Shown here piece by piece: positions 7,689 to 17,400 of a DNA stretch of 37,839 nucleotides. Each line of letters opens with the position of its first letter. Position 1 is the first letter of the stretch. Origin of the DNA: Treponema sp. (GTDB lineage Bacteria; Spirochaetota; Spirochaetia; Treponematales; Breznakiellaceae); assembly GCA_009784975.1 (NCBI GenBank), contig WQXG01000031.1, forward strand, positions 1-37,839. The letters are read 5' to 3'. The position numbers were made by a program, and so were the translations under genes. The notes below the pieces were generated by a model. It searched no databases. It saw only the letters and a program-made list of their open reading frames with translations, and was not told the DNA's origin.

Positions 7689-9395
7689 ATGATTTCCAAG
7701 AAAGACCTGGTAATTAAAGGATTAATTTTCCTCATGATTGCTGCATTGTTGATGTTTACGGCGTGCCCTGAACCAGTGAGCGGTAATTTTGACGGCAACG
7801 ATAGTGGTGTAGACAGCGGAGATGGCACAGGAGACGGAACTGATCCCGGTGATGGAACCGATCCCGGCGATGGCACCGACCCCGGTGACGGCACCGACCC
7901 CGGTGACGGCACTGACCCCGGTGACGGAACGGACCCCGGCGATGGCACTGACCCTGGCGATGGAACCGACCCTGGAGACGGCACTGATCCTGGAGACGGC
8001 ACCGATCCCGGTGACGGCACTGACCCTGGAGACGGCACTGATCCCGGAGATGGAACTGACCCCGGTGACGGAACCGATCCCGGCGACGGCACTGACCCAA
8101 TCGACAACAGCGAATTGCTGGAAAAAATTGCGGCTGCCGGACAATTGCCGAAAGTGCTCATAAGCGCTAGTGGCTCTGACGTACTGACAACCATATCCTG
8201 GGTAACGCAGAGTGCTTCTGATACCCTGAAAGCTGCTTTAAAAGCTGCAGAAGATATAAAGGACGATGCAGATGCCAGCCAGGATGATATTGATACCGCA
8301 GCGGCAAATCTTGCTTCCGCAATTGCTGCATTTAATCCGCAGAGCGGCTCACTCTCTTTGAACGAAAAAATTGCTGAAGCTGACGGAAAATTGTCGGCAG
8401 TGATTATAAGCGCCAATGGTTCTGATGTGCTAACAACAGAATCCTGGGTAACGCAGAGCGCTTTTAATGCCCTGGATGCTGCACTGAAAGCTGTAAAAGA
8501 CAATGCTGATGTCAGTCAGGCTGAAATTAATGCCGCAGCGTTGAATCTTGTTTCCGCAATTGCTGCATTTAGTCCCCAGAGCGGCTCGCTGAATCGATCC
8601 TCTCTGGATAGCAAAATTGCTGATGCGCAGGGATTATTTAATATACTGGATGTATCGGAAAATGGAACAGATATAGGTAAAAGCACATACTGGGTAATTC
8701 CTGCTCTTAGAGATGCCCTGATCGATGCGATTAATGCAGCTCTCGACTTAACTTCCAATGCTCCGGGTTCACAGGTAAAGACCGCTCTGGATGCTTTAAC
8801 AATTGCATACAACGCGGCAAATAACGCAAAAGAATTGGGAACTTATTTTATAGATAAAGGCGAGTTGTTGCTGGCTATCAATACAGCCAATGCAAAAATG
8901 GCAGGTATAATAGAAGCCGATAGCGGTTCCGGGATTTTTAACAACGAGTATTGGGCTACCAAGGCAATGTTTGATGCTTTAAAGGGTGTTATAAGTTCAG
9001 CGGATGTTGTCTATAAAGATGGTGATGCCATTCAGGAAGATGTGGATAGTATGGCGGCACTTCTAGCAAATGCAATAGAAGCATTTGTTCCGCAGAAAGG
9101 TTTATATGCACACGGCGGCATTAGCTATGTATTTACAGGTCCGCGTGATCAAACCATTACTCTGACAGGTTCGCAAAGCCTAAGCTGGGTTGAAAATACA
9201 GAACTGCGTATTGCAGTTACAGAATCTTTTGATAGCTACCAGTGGGCTTTAAATGGAATAGCAATAGCCGGGGAGACCAAAAGTATCATCAAACTGAATG
9301 CCCGTGATTTTGCTGCTGGTACCCATACAGTAACGTTAAAGGTAATGAGCGGCGGCGCTCCTTACACCAAAACTTTGACCTTTACCGTTTATTAA
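7689..9395 (+). CDS. FIVAR-repeat surface lipoprotein with a DPGDGT linker
   Basis: 568 aa. The signal peptide ends in a lipobox (MFTAC, C26). It is followed by an acidic low-complexity linker of 14 tandem DPGDGT units (about residues 52-135). Four FIVAR-type helical repeats of about 80 residues then follow; the first two share ISASGSDVLTTISWVTQSA-like cores, the segment ANLASAIAAFNPQSGSL closes each, and the third and fourth are more diverged. The last 90 residues form an Ig-like beta domain (SYQWALNGIAIAGETKSIIKL ... GTHTVTLKV). FIVAR repeats occur in cell-wall and sugar-binding surface proteins. A role as a stalked adhesin or glycan-binding protein is inferred. First gene of the operon; GGAGG precedes the start. 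Confidence 0.8.
   Translation: MISKKDLVIKGLIFLMIAALLMFTACPEPVSGNFDGNDSGVDSGDGTGDGTDPGDGTDPGDGTDPGDGTDPGDGTDPGDGTDPGDGTDPGDGTDPGDGTDPGDGTDPGDGTDPGDGTDPGDGTDPGDGTDPGDGTDPIDNSELLEKIAAAGQLPKVLISASGSDVLTTISWVTQSASDTLKAALKAAEDIKDDADASQDDIDTAAANLASAIAAFNPQSGSLSLNEKIAEADGKLSAVIISANGSDVLTTESWVTQSAFNALDAALKAVKDNADVSQAEINAAALNLVSAIAAFSPQSGSLNRSSLDSKIADAQGLFNILDVSENGTDIGKSTYWVIPALRDALIDAINAALDLTSNAPGSQVKTALDALTIAYNAANNAKELGTYFIDKGELLLAINTANAKMAGIIEADSGSGIFNNEYWATKAMFDALKGVISSADVVYKDGDAIQEDVDSMAALLANAIEAFVPQKGLYAHGGISYVFTGPRDQTITLTGSQSLSWVENTELRIAVTESFDSYQWALNGIAIAGETKSIIKLNARDFAAGTHTVTLKVMSGGAPYTKTLTFTVY
7842..8093 (+). repeat. 18-base tandem repeat, 14 units, coding DPGDGT
   Basis: Fourteen in-frame units of GA(T/C)CC(C/T)GG(T/C/A)GA(T/C)GG(A/C)AC(C/T) follow each other without interruption. 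Variation is almost only at third codon positions, so the peptide is kept while the DNA has drifted. Because the unit length is a multiple of three, slippage would change linker length without shifting frame. The lack of stops in the other frames here produces several long spurious frames on both strands. Confidence 0.95.
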
Positions 9396-9407
9396 GAGAG
9401 GATAACA

Positions 9408-12400
9408 ATGAAAAACACATTGAAAATAATTGGTTTTTGTTTAGTAATCTTAACATTAACTATAGCTTGTGACACTCCGTATTCAGCGCTTTCGGGCGGT
9501 GATGTTATTGTCAAAATTGCCGGTTCAGATGCGCGTACAATTATGCCTGTAGACCCGGTGTTTAACCGTTTTGAATTAAGTTATCAATCGGGAAATAATA
9601 CTCCTGTAATTGTTGAAGATACTACCGGAATTGATACTGTAGGTGTACCGTTAATTCTTGCGCAGGGAACCTGGACAATTAATTTAAAAGCGTATCAGGA
9701 TATTCTGGGAGACGGTATTGGTGTTCTTGCTGCAGAAGGCAGCGCAGACCTGACGATAGGTACAGGTCTTGGTCCATACGTCGTTTCGATTGATCTCCTG
9801 CCCATCCCGATAGGAAGTTCCGCAGAAAAGGGTTTGTTCTCTTTCAATATTATTCTGCCGGAAGGCGTGGACACTGCTTTCCTCAACCTTATAGACAGCG
9901 AGGATAATCCGGTAGACGGGTTTGTTTCTTACAGTCTTTTAAACGGTAACAATGAAGGTTCAATCGCTCTGGCTCCGGGTTATTATGATTTAAGCATTAT
10001 CCTGACCAGAAACGGACAAAATGCAGGAACCTTTGAATCTGTACATATATACTCAGGGCTTGAAAGTCCCGCAGTTATCGACTTAAGCGGAATTGTATTT
10101 GCCGACAAAGTGTATATCGCGGGAACTCTGCAAGGTATCCGGCTGGGTACTGTTATAATTGCCGGTGACGAAGATGGAACAGATGTTATAAAAACACTTG
10201 AACTGAAAAACCGCAATGTTAACTGGGTAATTGATATTCCTGCTGTAAATATCGGAAAGACCATATATGCGATACAGGAATTTGACGGCAAGAAATCCGA
10301 GGCAGTTGTTATCGCAAACCTGCTGGCAAACGGAAGAACCGGCGTTGCCCTGAAGCTGGTGCCTGACACCTCTGACGGGATTTCCAATATAAACGATTGG
10401 TATTCCAATTTAACAGTCAGCGGCGGAACAGATCCTGAGCAGGCTGTAACAGGCGATGGTTCCTGGAAACCGGGACGCGCTGAAGACGGAACTATCTGGC
10501 TGGAACTTGATTTTGGTTTTGATGTAACAGTTAATGCAAGCCGGTTGATTTTTGAAGAAGCAACCGATCAGGGCTATTCAATATCTTATTGGGAAAATGA
10601 TGCATGGGCTATTCTGGTAAGCGGCAATCCCGCAGACGAAGCTGTGTCCTTTACTGATTTCTTTGAAACTGTAACAGCGCAGAAATTCAGGCTGGAGTTT
10701 GCTCCGCTATACGGCAATGTTCCCGGCCTTGCAGAATTCGGTTTATATTTAGCCGCAGATCGCAGCGCATTAATTTCCGTAATCAATGCAGCGCAGGCTA
10801 ATCTTGACAATACGCTTGTGTCGGAAGACGGCGAAGACATCAACATTTTTGATACATGGGTAACTCCTGCTGCAATACAGGCATATCAGGATGCAATAGA
10901 CGCGGCTCAGTCAGCGTTTGATGATGTATTCAAGACCGATGCGGAGCTTGCTGCTGCAAAAGAAACTCTTGATGCAGCAACCGGTATCTTTAACAATGCA
11001 AAAACAAGAGGAGAAGCCGGCAAACCTCAGGTGAACGGTTTCAGCGTTCAGGATGGCTATGCAGACAAGTTTATTATCAACTGGGAAAATAATCCGCAGA
11101 TTAAATATGTCCTTGGAATGTCATCGGATAATGTCAGCTGGAATGAAATCGCTGTCCTCCCAGCCACCGATGTAACGTTGATGGCATCGTATACGGTAAC
11201 AGCCGCACCCGGCGTAACAAGATACTTTGCAATCCAGGCATCTATAATGGGTATTCTCGGAGAAGAAGTAAAATCCGAAGCATGCTTAACTTTGGGCGTA
11301 TCGGTATTAACTCTGGCACCCGGTTATTCATACAGCACCATTACAGCAAGATGGACACCGGCTCAGAAAGCAGATGCGTATCAAATTAAATACAAATACA
11401 CAGATGAAGCTGATTGGACTGTTACAGCAACTTTGGAAGCGGCAGCTATCGATGAACTTACCTACACATTCAGACCCAGAGGCTACAATTCAACTTCCAA
11501 TTCCGGCAAAGAACTGGAAGTAGCGGTAGAAGCGCTGAACCTGTCTCTGGACGGAGAATTCACAGTTTCAAATATCGTTTCATCAAGACTTGTTGGCCCC
11601 GCAGAAATGAATGTTCAGGCGAGCAGGGCAGCTTCCGCGGACAGCATTACTGTTTCATGGGATTCGGTTGATGGTGCGGGCGGCTATCATGTATTCAGAC
11701 GGCAGTTCGACATGAACAATAACAATGCGACAGGAGCCGAAGAAGTACAGTATGTTTCCGCTTCCGATGCTGCCAGATACACATTGCAGGACAGTATTTC
11801 AGCAGGTTCTGATCAAGCAGATGATATGGCGCAGGGATTCCCCTTCCGCTATATTGTTGTTCCGGTTATCAATAAAGAAGACATTGCTGATAACAAAATT
11901 AACTACGACGATAATTCATACACCTTGCTGGAAAACGGAGAAACCATAGAATATACCAATGCCGTTTATCTCGAAAAAACCGGTTATACTGTCGGCTTTG
12001 GTTTAAATGTTATTGCTACCAAGGGAACTTATGCTTCAACAGGTAATGTTAATAACGGCATTCGGGTTACATGGAGCGTGCCGCCTCTCATTGCAGGCAG
12101 CGGCTACACCTATACAGTTTTCCGCAGAGCATATAACGGCGAATGGGGACAAGTTGCAGTAACCGGCAATACAGAACATATTGAAGCGCCTGCAAGAGGC
12201 ATCTTATATGAATACGCCGTTGGTATCTCGAATGGTTCAGCACCCGCATCACGTCCCTTTGATTCAGAGCGCTTCATGACAACAGAAACAGCACGGGAAG
12301 GCTTTATGCTGGACATGGTTAAAATGCACAGCGTAAGCCGCGGTGAAAACGCAGCAGATAATGCCGTATTCGGCGAGCGGGTCACCTGGAATAGCGGCGG

Positions 12401-13325
12401 TATTGCATACAGCGGAGATGATAAAAACTACGGCGTTGGCGGCTACACAGTATATGTTATGAACCGCAACATTAATGCCAACTGGCATATAGCCGCTGAC
12501 AATGTTGACGCACCTGTGAATACCGGTGCGACACAAAATATTTTACTTACACCTAGTAATACTCCTAACATTTCTTTTTCTGATGGGCTCGGTGCTGCAA
12601 CTCGTAACGTGCTTTTTGTTCTGCGCGACTACAAACATTTTTTCAAAGTCAGAAGTTATGTAATGGATGGTACCACTAAAATTTACAGTCCTGATCCACC
12701 TTACACATATACTTCTGGAACCGCTACCAATCCACACTTCTCAGAAACTGATCATGTAAAGTGGGGAGCGCGGCAGATAACCGCAACAGAATTTGCCAGA
12801 ATTGCTACTCTGTACATAGCAAGAGGGATTGAAATCCAAAGAGGCAACACATGGACAAGTAATCTTGCCTGGAGCAGCTCTAGCGCGTCTAGCAACTACG
12901 GCGGCGGAGGAACTGTTAGAAATCAGTCTAATGCTGGAGTTACTACAAGAGATTGGGAGTATCGTAATTTTAGAACAGACTTGCAAACCAGAGCCGGAGA
13001 TTGGACAATTTTTATTGCAGTCGATGGAAATATGTGGATGTCAACAACTGCTTCTTCTTGGCCTAATAGATACGGAAGAGCTACCAATAACTACCGCGAA
13101 AATAGGATTTGGATAGCAGGTCCGCCTGATACACCGCTGCTTTACAACGGAGCGGTTCATTTTGGCGGGAATGGTACTGCTGATTTAGAATGGTCAGCGG
13201 GTGTTGCTCATGTTATTTATCCTTCAGGTACTACACAGCAAACAATTCCGCTGTTGGGACAGAATTCTGCGCTCCCATTCAGAAATAATGGCAACTATCG
13301 GCATTCGGCAGATCCATGGAGATAA
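9408..13325 (+). CDS. giant Fn3-like lipoprotein with F5/8C-like, FIVAR and C-terminal PWR module
   Basis: 1305 aa. The lipobox is LTIAC (C21). Residues about 25-320 are beta-rich without a clear family. About 325-450 resemble an F5/8 type C (discoidin-like) carbohydrate-binding fold (NDWYSNLTVSGG ... IWLELDFGFDVTVNASRLIF ... AQKFRLEF). About 450-535 is one FIVAR repeat (LVSEDGEDINIFDTWVTPAAIQAYQDAI). About 540-960 hold several fibronectin-III-like domains (ITVSWDSVDGAGGYHVFRRQF). The last 340 residues form a module shared with the 1373-aa protein encoded at 14475, ending DPWR. It is expected on the outer surface; binding of plant or host glycans is inferred. The final TGGAGA codons contain the GGAG ribosome binding site of the following gene. 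The start has GAGAGGA upstream. Confidence 0.78.
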   Translation: MKNTLKIIGFCLVILTLTIACDTPYSALSGGDVIVKIAGSDARTIMPVDPVFNRFELSYQSGNNTPVIVEDTTGIDTVGVPLILAQGTWTINLKAYQDILGDGIGVLAAEGSADLTIGTGLGPYVVSIDLLPIPIGSSAEKGLFSFNIILPEGVDTAFLNLIDSEDNPVDGFVSYSLLNGNNEGSIALAPGYYDLSIILTRNGQNAGTFESVHIYSGLESPAVIDLSGIVFADKVYIAGTLQGIRLGTVIIAGDEDGTDVIKTLELKNRNVNWVIDIPAVNIGKTIYAIQEFDGKKSEAVVIANLLANGRTGVALKLVPDTSDGISNINDWYSNLTVSGGTDPEQAVTGDGSWKPGRAEDGTIWLELDFGFDVTVNASRLIFEEATDQGYSISYWENDAWAILVSGNPADEAVSFTDFFETVTAQKFRLEFAPLYGNVPGLAEFGLYLAADRSALISVINAAQANLDNTLVSEDGEDINIFDTWVTPAAIQAYQDAIDAAQSAFDDVFKTDAELAAAKETLDAATGIFNNAKTRGEAGKPQVNGFSVQDGYADKFIINWENNPQIKYVLGMSSDNVSWNEIAVLPATDVTLMASYTVTAAPGVTRYFAIQASIMGILGEEVKSEACLTLGVSVLTLAPGYSYSTITARWTPAQKADAYQIKYKYTDEADWTVTATLEAAAIDELTYTFRPRGYNSTSNSGKELEVAVEALNLSLDGEFTVSNIVSSRLVGPAEMNVQASRAASADSITVSWDSVDGAGGYHVFRRQFDMNNNNATGAEEVQYVSASDAARYTLQDSISAGSDQADDMAQGFPFRYIVVPVINKEDIADNKINYDDNSYTLLENGETIEYTNAVYLEKTGYTVGFGLNVIATKGTYASTGNVNNGIRVTWSVPPLIAGSGYTYTVFRRAYNGEWGQVAVTGNTEHIEAPARGILYEYAVGISNGSAPASRPFDSERFMTTETAREGFMLDMVKMHSVSRGENAADNAVFGERVTWNSGGIAYSGDDKNYGVGGYTVYVMNRNINANWHIAADNVDAPVNTGATQNILLTPSNTPNISFSDGLGAATRNVLFVLRDYKHFFKVRSYVMDGTTKIYSPDPPYTYTSGTATNPHFSETDHVKWGARQITATEFARIATLYIARGIEIQRGNTWTSNLAWSSSSASSNYGGGGTVRNQSNAGVTTRDWEYRNFRTDLQTRAGDWTIFIAVDGNMWMSTTASSWPNRYGRATNNYRENRIWIAGPPDTPLLYNGAVHFGGNGTADLEWSAGVAHVIYPSGTTQQTIPLLGQNSALPFRNNGNYRHSADPWR

Positions 13326-13327
13326 CC

Positions 13328-13720
13328 ATGAACACTCCCCTGCGCCTCCGTGCCTTTGTGCCTTTGTGTGAGATAAAAGGGAAATTCATCATCGTTGCAA
13401 TACTAGCGGTGTTGGTGCTCGCCTCCTGCGGCGAGCTGCCTTCCCCGCTGTACGGGTCATGGGCAGATAACCGCGGTAATACTTTTTCCTTCTTCGCCGA
13501 TAATTCATTCAGCGCGCGGGTAGCCGGTACATCCGGTTTGCCTGCGCAGACTTTTAACGGCAATTATATCGTGCTGTTAAATATCCTTACATTGGACTGC
13601 ACAAATGTAGATTTACGGGTTGTTACCGAATGGGATATAAGAGGCAATATCCTGTATCTAAACTGGATATCATCAGAAAGCGACGCCATGTCCCTGACCC
13701 TGTTCAAGATTTCAAACTAG
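13328..13720 (+). CDS. small lipoprotein, lipocalin-like; signal start encoded by a repeat
   Basis: 130 aa. The chosen start (13328) follows the TAA of the previous gene by 2 bases and uses GGAG at 13318-13321. A further in-frame ATG at 13316 lies inside the upstream gene. The lipobox is LASC (C34). The mature part starts ELPSPLYGSWADNRGNTFSFFADNSF and continues as a short beta-rich domain like small Treponema lipoproteins that read as ...GTWxxxxGxxxxF. The first 19 residues (LRAFVPLCEIKGK) are encoded by a 40-base repeat found again at the start of the 18599 gene. The function is unknown; the operon position suggests an envelope role. Confidence 0.72.
   Translation: MNTPLRLRAFVPLCEIKGKFIIVAILAVLVLASCGELPSPLYGSWADNRGNTFSFFADNSFSARVAGTSGLPAQTFNGNYIVLLNILTLDCTNVDLRVVTEWDIRGNILYLNWISSESDAMSLTLFKISN
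13345..13384 (+). repeat. 40-base repeat, copy 1, inside a signal-peptide coding region
   Basis: CCTCCGTGCCTTTGTGCC then TTTGTGTGAGATAAAAGGGAAA, identical to 18607-18646. The flanking TGGAGATAACCATGAA (13317-13332) is also identical at 18588-18603. The core resembles the short CTCCGTGCCTTTGTG-type repeats that I recall lying between genes in many genomes; here it is translated. Confidence 0.9.
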
Positions 13721-13729
13721 GCGGAACAC

Positions 13730-14461
13730 ATGAAGTTTGAAAACAATAACATAAAACATCCTCTGCATTCTCCGCGTCCTCTGCGTCTCTGCGTCTCCGC
13801 GAGAACTCTTCTGCCGGTGTTTTTTATATTATTGCTGATCGCAGCGCCGGTTTTTGCGCAGAGTGAATCTGAAACAACAAGCAGCCGTTTTGATGATAAG
13901 CTGTATGTAACTTTCAGTTACGGAACAACTGCTTCGTGGCTTACCCGAATCATTTACCAGACAGATCGCAGCAATTTTGTATTCAGGGATTTTTTACCCG
14001 GTTTATATTTTTGCACAGAAATGCGCAATGTACCGTTTATTATTCCGTCAGCGCGGATTGCAGTTTATTATCCGTTAACTTCTACCTTTAACCATGTGCC
14101 CCAGATACCAAATACTCCGCTGCATATAGCCGCAGACCTTTTTGTCAGCGCGCGTGTTCAGATTGATTTAAAATATGTTCGCATAAATGCAGGTCCGGGG
14201 CTGCATTTGTTATTTTTAAACTCGGATCGATGGAATTATTTGAATCTTGGAATTGGAGCAGTTCTTGGCGTAGAGTTGGCGTTAAGCAACAGATGGAGTC
14301 TGCTGCTGGACGGATTTGCTTCCTGGGATAACGGCAATTTAGGCGGGAACGGCCATATGGAACCTTTTGATGTTGTCTGGCAATATCAAATTGGTCTTGG
14401 CGTTCGCTACAGTAAAGCAAAACGCAACGATCCGTTTTTGCTTTTTATAAATCGTAATTAG
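13730..14461 (+). CDS. candidate outer-membrane beta-barrel protein
   Basis: 243 aa. A long n-region (MKFENNNIKHPLHSPRPLRLCVSART) is followed by a hydrophobic stretch and a signal peptidase I site (APVFA-Q, cleavage after residue 43). The mature chain has alternating polar and aromatic strands (KLYVTFSYGTTASWLTRIIY, RIAVYYPL, VRINAGPGLHLLFL, NRWSLLLDGFASW), and the last strands end in YQIGLGVRYSKAKRN, as in 8- to 10-strand barrels. It lies between lipoprotein genes, 9 bases after one and 13 before the next, and is the only non-lipoprotein of the operon. It may anchor or pass the lipoproteins to the surface; this is inferred. Part of the n-region is encoded by a 34-base repeat. Confidence 0.65.
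   Translation: MKFENNNIKHPLHSPRPLRLCVSARTLLPVFFILLLIAAPVFAQSESETTSSRFDDKLYVTFSYGTTASWLTRIIYQTDRSNFVFRDFLPGLYFCTEMRNVPFIIPSARIAVYYPLTSTFNHVPQIPNTPLHIAADLFVSARVQIDLKYVRINAGPGLHLLFLNSDRWNYLNLGIGAVLGVELALSNRWSLLLDGFASWDNGNLGGNGHMEPFDVVWQYQIGLGVRYSKAKRNDPFLLFINRN
13770..13803 (+). repeat. 34-base GC-rich repeat inside a coding region
   Basis: CTCCGCGTCCTCTGCGTC then TCTGCGTCTCCGCGAGA, one mismatch from 281-314 upstream of livJ. It is translated as SPRPLRLCVSAR in the signal-peptide n-region of the barrel protein. Confidence 0.85.
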
Positions 14462-14474
14462 TTGAGAGGTATAT

Positions 14475-17400
14475 ATGAGAAAAACATGGTATGCGTTAAT
14501 AGCAGTGTTATTCTTGTTTTCTTCCTGCCAGGAAGATTTTGTTTCTATCCCGTTTATTCCTGACGGCGGAGCTCAGGGCGGAGGAACTACAACAGGAACA
14601 ATGGGTGTTCCTGAAAATGTTCTTGCAACACACGGAGAAAAACGAAACATTACGCTTTCCTGGAATCCGGTTCCCAATGCGGCTCTTTACTATATTTACC
14701 GCGCAAACAGCCCCCTTGATAATTTTATCCGCTGTGCGGAAACAGATTTGAATCAATTTACTTTAACAGTGCTTCCGGGAAGCTCAATATATTATAGTGT
14801 AAGTTCTGTTTCGCTTACCGGTATTGAATCAGCACGAAGCAATTTTATAATGGGAACAAGTCTTGCCCAGCCGGTAATCAGCGACATTACCGATATATCC
14901 GAATCCGGCGCGTCAGTTACCTGGTACATGGAGAATGTTTCTTCCAATACCTATAAAAATAATCTGCTGTATACAGTATATTGTTTTAACGGCGGAACCG
15001 AAGTAGCGCAGATAGTTCTGGATGCTGCGGAAATCCTGGAAAACCGCGCTGTTTTTTCTGACCTGAATGCAAATACAAGATACGAATATCAGGTAGAAGC
15101 ATATTTACGCAGCGATCAAAGCAACAGCGAAAAAAGCGACAAAATGGATGCCGCAACCGCCCGCCGCTTCAGACCCGGTCCTCCGCTTGAATTAAGAGCA
15201 GCGCGCGGAACAGCAGTTAATAAAATCGAAGTAAGTTTTGAATTGCCGGATATTGTGGATATTGCGTTAGGTGAAAACAGATTTGATCCAAAACCCCTTT
15301 ACTTTACCATTTCCAAAAGACTTTACAGTGAAAGCGGCAATAATGAATATCAGCTTGTGTGCCAGTATTTTGGCACGATTACAGAAAATGCTGCCGGAAA
15401 AGCCGGCGGAAAAACATTCGACAGTATTTATATGCCCGGCGATGTTGTCACCTGGGAAGATACAAATGTGATAAGAGGCGTGTTATATGAATATTTGGTG
15501 CAGTCCTATGTTGACGATGTTCCAAGAATTATTAGTTCCGATGCTTCACGGGTAAGCGCAACAGGCTGGTCATTGGGCGAAGGTGAGTTATCTTACGGGA
15601 AACCGGTTTATACACTTGGCGGAGCTCTCTATGAAGATGCAAAGCTGCCTCTTGTTTTTGAATTTGATGACAAAGACATAATATATACATATACGGTTGT
15701 TGCAAAAGTTGAGCCGCTGGGTGATGAAAACGATAATGAACCGGATGCGGAATTTGAAATAAAGAGCGAGCCTCTCAGCTATCCTGAAGCTGCAGAATAT
15801 GTTTTAAGGATGGATCTTTCCGGAAAAAGTACCGAGACCAATCCCGGACGCGGTATATATTCAGTTGAGATTGAGATAGGGCTTCCCGGCGGTAATATTA
15901 TTTATACTTTTAAAGCACTCGGCAGTGTTCAGATTTCTGAAGATACTCAGCCTATCGTTGTGGAAAACTTTCATATTCAGGATGGATATACAGACAGGTT
16001 TGTTCTTATTTGGGACAACTATGCAAACAGAAAATACGACATTTATCAATCTGAAAATGGAACAGATTGGAATTGGATAGGTTCAGAAAATAACGATCCT
16101 AATGACGAAGATGAAAATGTAATCCTTAATTATACTTATACTGTTTCCGGTCAGAGTTCCGGCATTGTCAGATATTTTAGAATAAGGCCTTCCCGCCCTG
16201 TTAACGACGGTGATTTTAAGGCAGGGCAGCTTGTGTTTGCGCCTGCAGCCCGCACATTGGGTATACCGGTACTATCGCTTGGAGGCGGAACATCATACAG
16301 TGTTATTACTCCAACATGGACTGATGCGCAAAAAGCAGATACCTACAGAATTAAATACCGTTACACAGGAGATACGAATTTTACAACAGCGGCAGAGGTT
16401 AAGAAAAACGAACTTTCTGTAGACGCTAACGGAAGATTCAGATATGCGTTCAACCCGGAAGGATTTAACGATGCTGCAAAATCAGGCAAAGAGATTCAAA
16501 TAGAGGTTGATGCATTGAACGAAGGTCTGCGGGAAATAATCGGCGGCGGTGAAATAGCGACATCTTCACAGGAAGATATCAGAACCAAACTGGTTGGACC
16601 GGCAGAGCTTAAACTTACAGTAAGTAAAGCAGCTTTTGCAACAGAAATCGATATTTCCTGGGATCATGTATACGGCGCAGGCGGTTATTATATATTCCGG
16701 CGGCAGTTTAATATGAACAATTCCGCAGAGGAAGGAACCGAAGCTGTGGTGTATTATGTTCCCGCATCTTCATCAGCAAACATTACAGGAAAAAATCTGG
16801 AAACAGATGCATCTAATGCCAGAGCAGATACAACTACAGTAAAAGCGGCAATTACTTTTGCAAGTTCGCGGTATAAATTAATGGACAGGTTTCTGACGGA
16901 TGCCGAATATGAAAGCCCTGCTTACAGCAGACATTCGCTGGCATACCGCAATCAGCAGAATAATATGGCGCAGGGAATGTCATACCGCTACTTTGTTGTT
17001 CCGGTAATCGTAAGAGACAATGTTCCCGAGCCGCTCGCTTCAATTGAATTCAATTATGCAGAAGACGGAAACAGAAAAAACACCAATATTACTTCGTACA
17101 CGATACGCGAAAACGGAACGGATATCCAATATTCAGGCGCTGCCGTCTTTGAACAGGATGGTTTTACAATCGGCTTTGGGCAGAATGTGGTTGCAACCAA
17201 GGGAACATATTCTTCTTCCGGTAATGTTAATAACGGAATAAGAGTTACATGGGATCCCCCGCCTCGTCTTTCCGGCGTTGCCGGTTTCACGCCGCGTTAT
17301 ACGGTTTATCGTAAAGAAACCAACAGTTCCTTATGGGTGCCGGTAACAACTGTTGATAATCGTGAATACATTGAAACATCTGTAGATTTACGCGGTAAAG

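Noticed and set aside
7842-8093. CRISPR array
   Set aside because: The units are 18 bases with no spacers and encode a continuous peptide.
7625-8503. 292-codon minus-strand frame with GSVPSP repeats
   Set aside because: Produced by the 18-base tandem repeat, which lacks stops in several frames; the real gene is on the plus strand with promoter, RBS and signal peptide.
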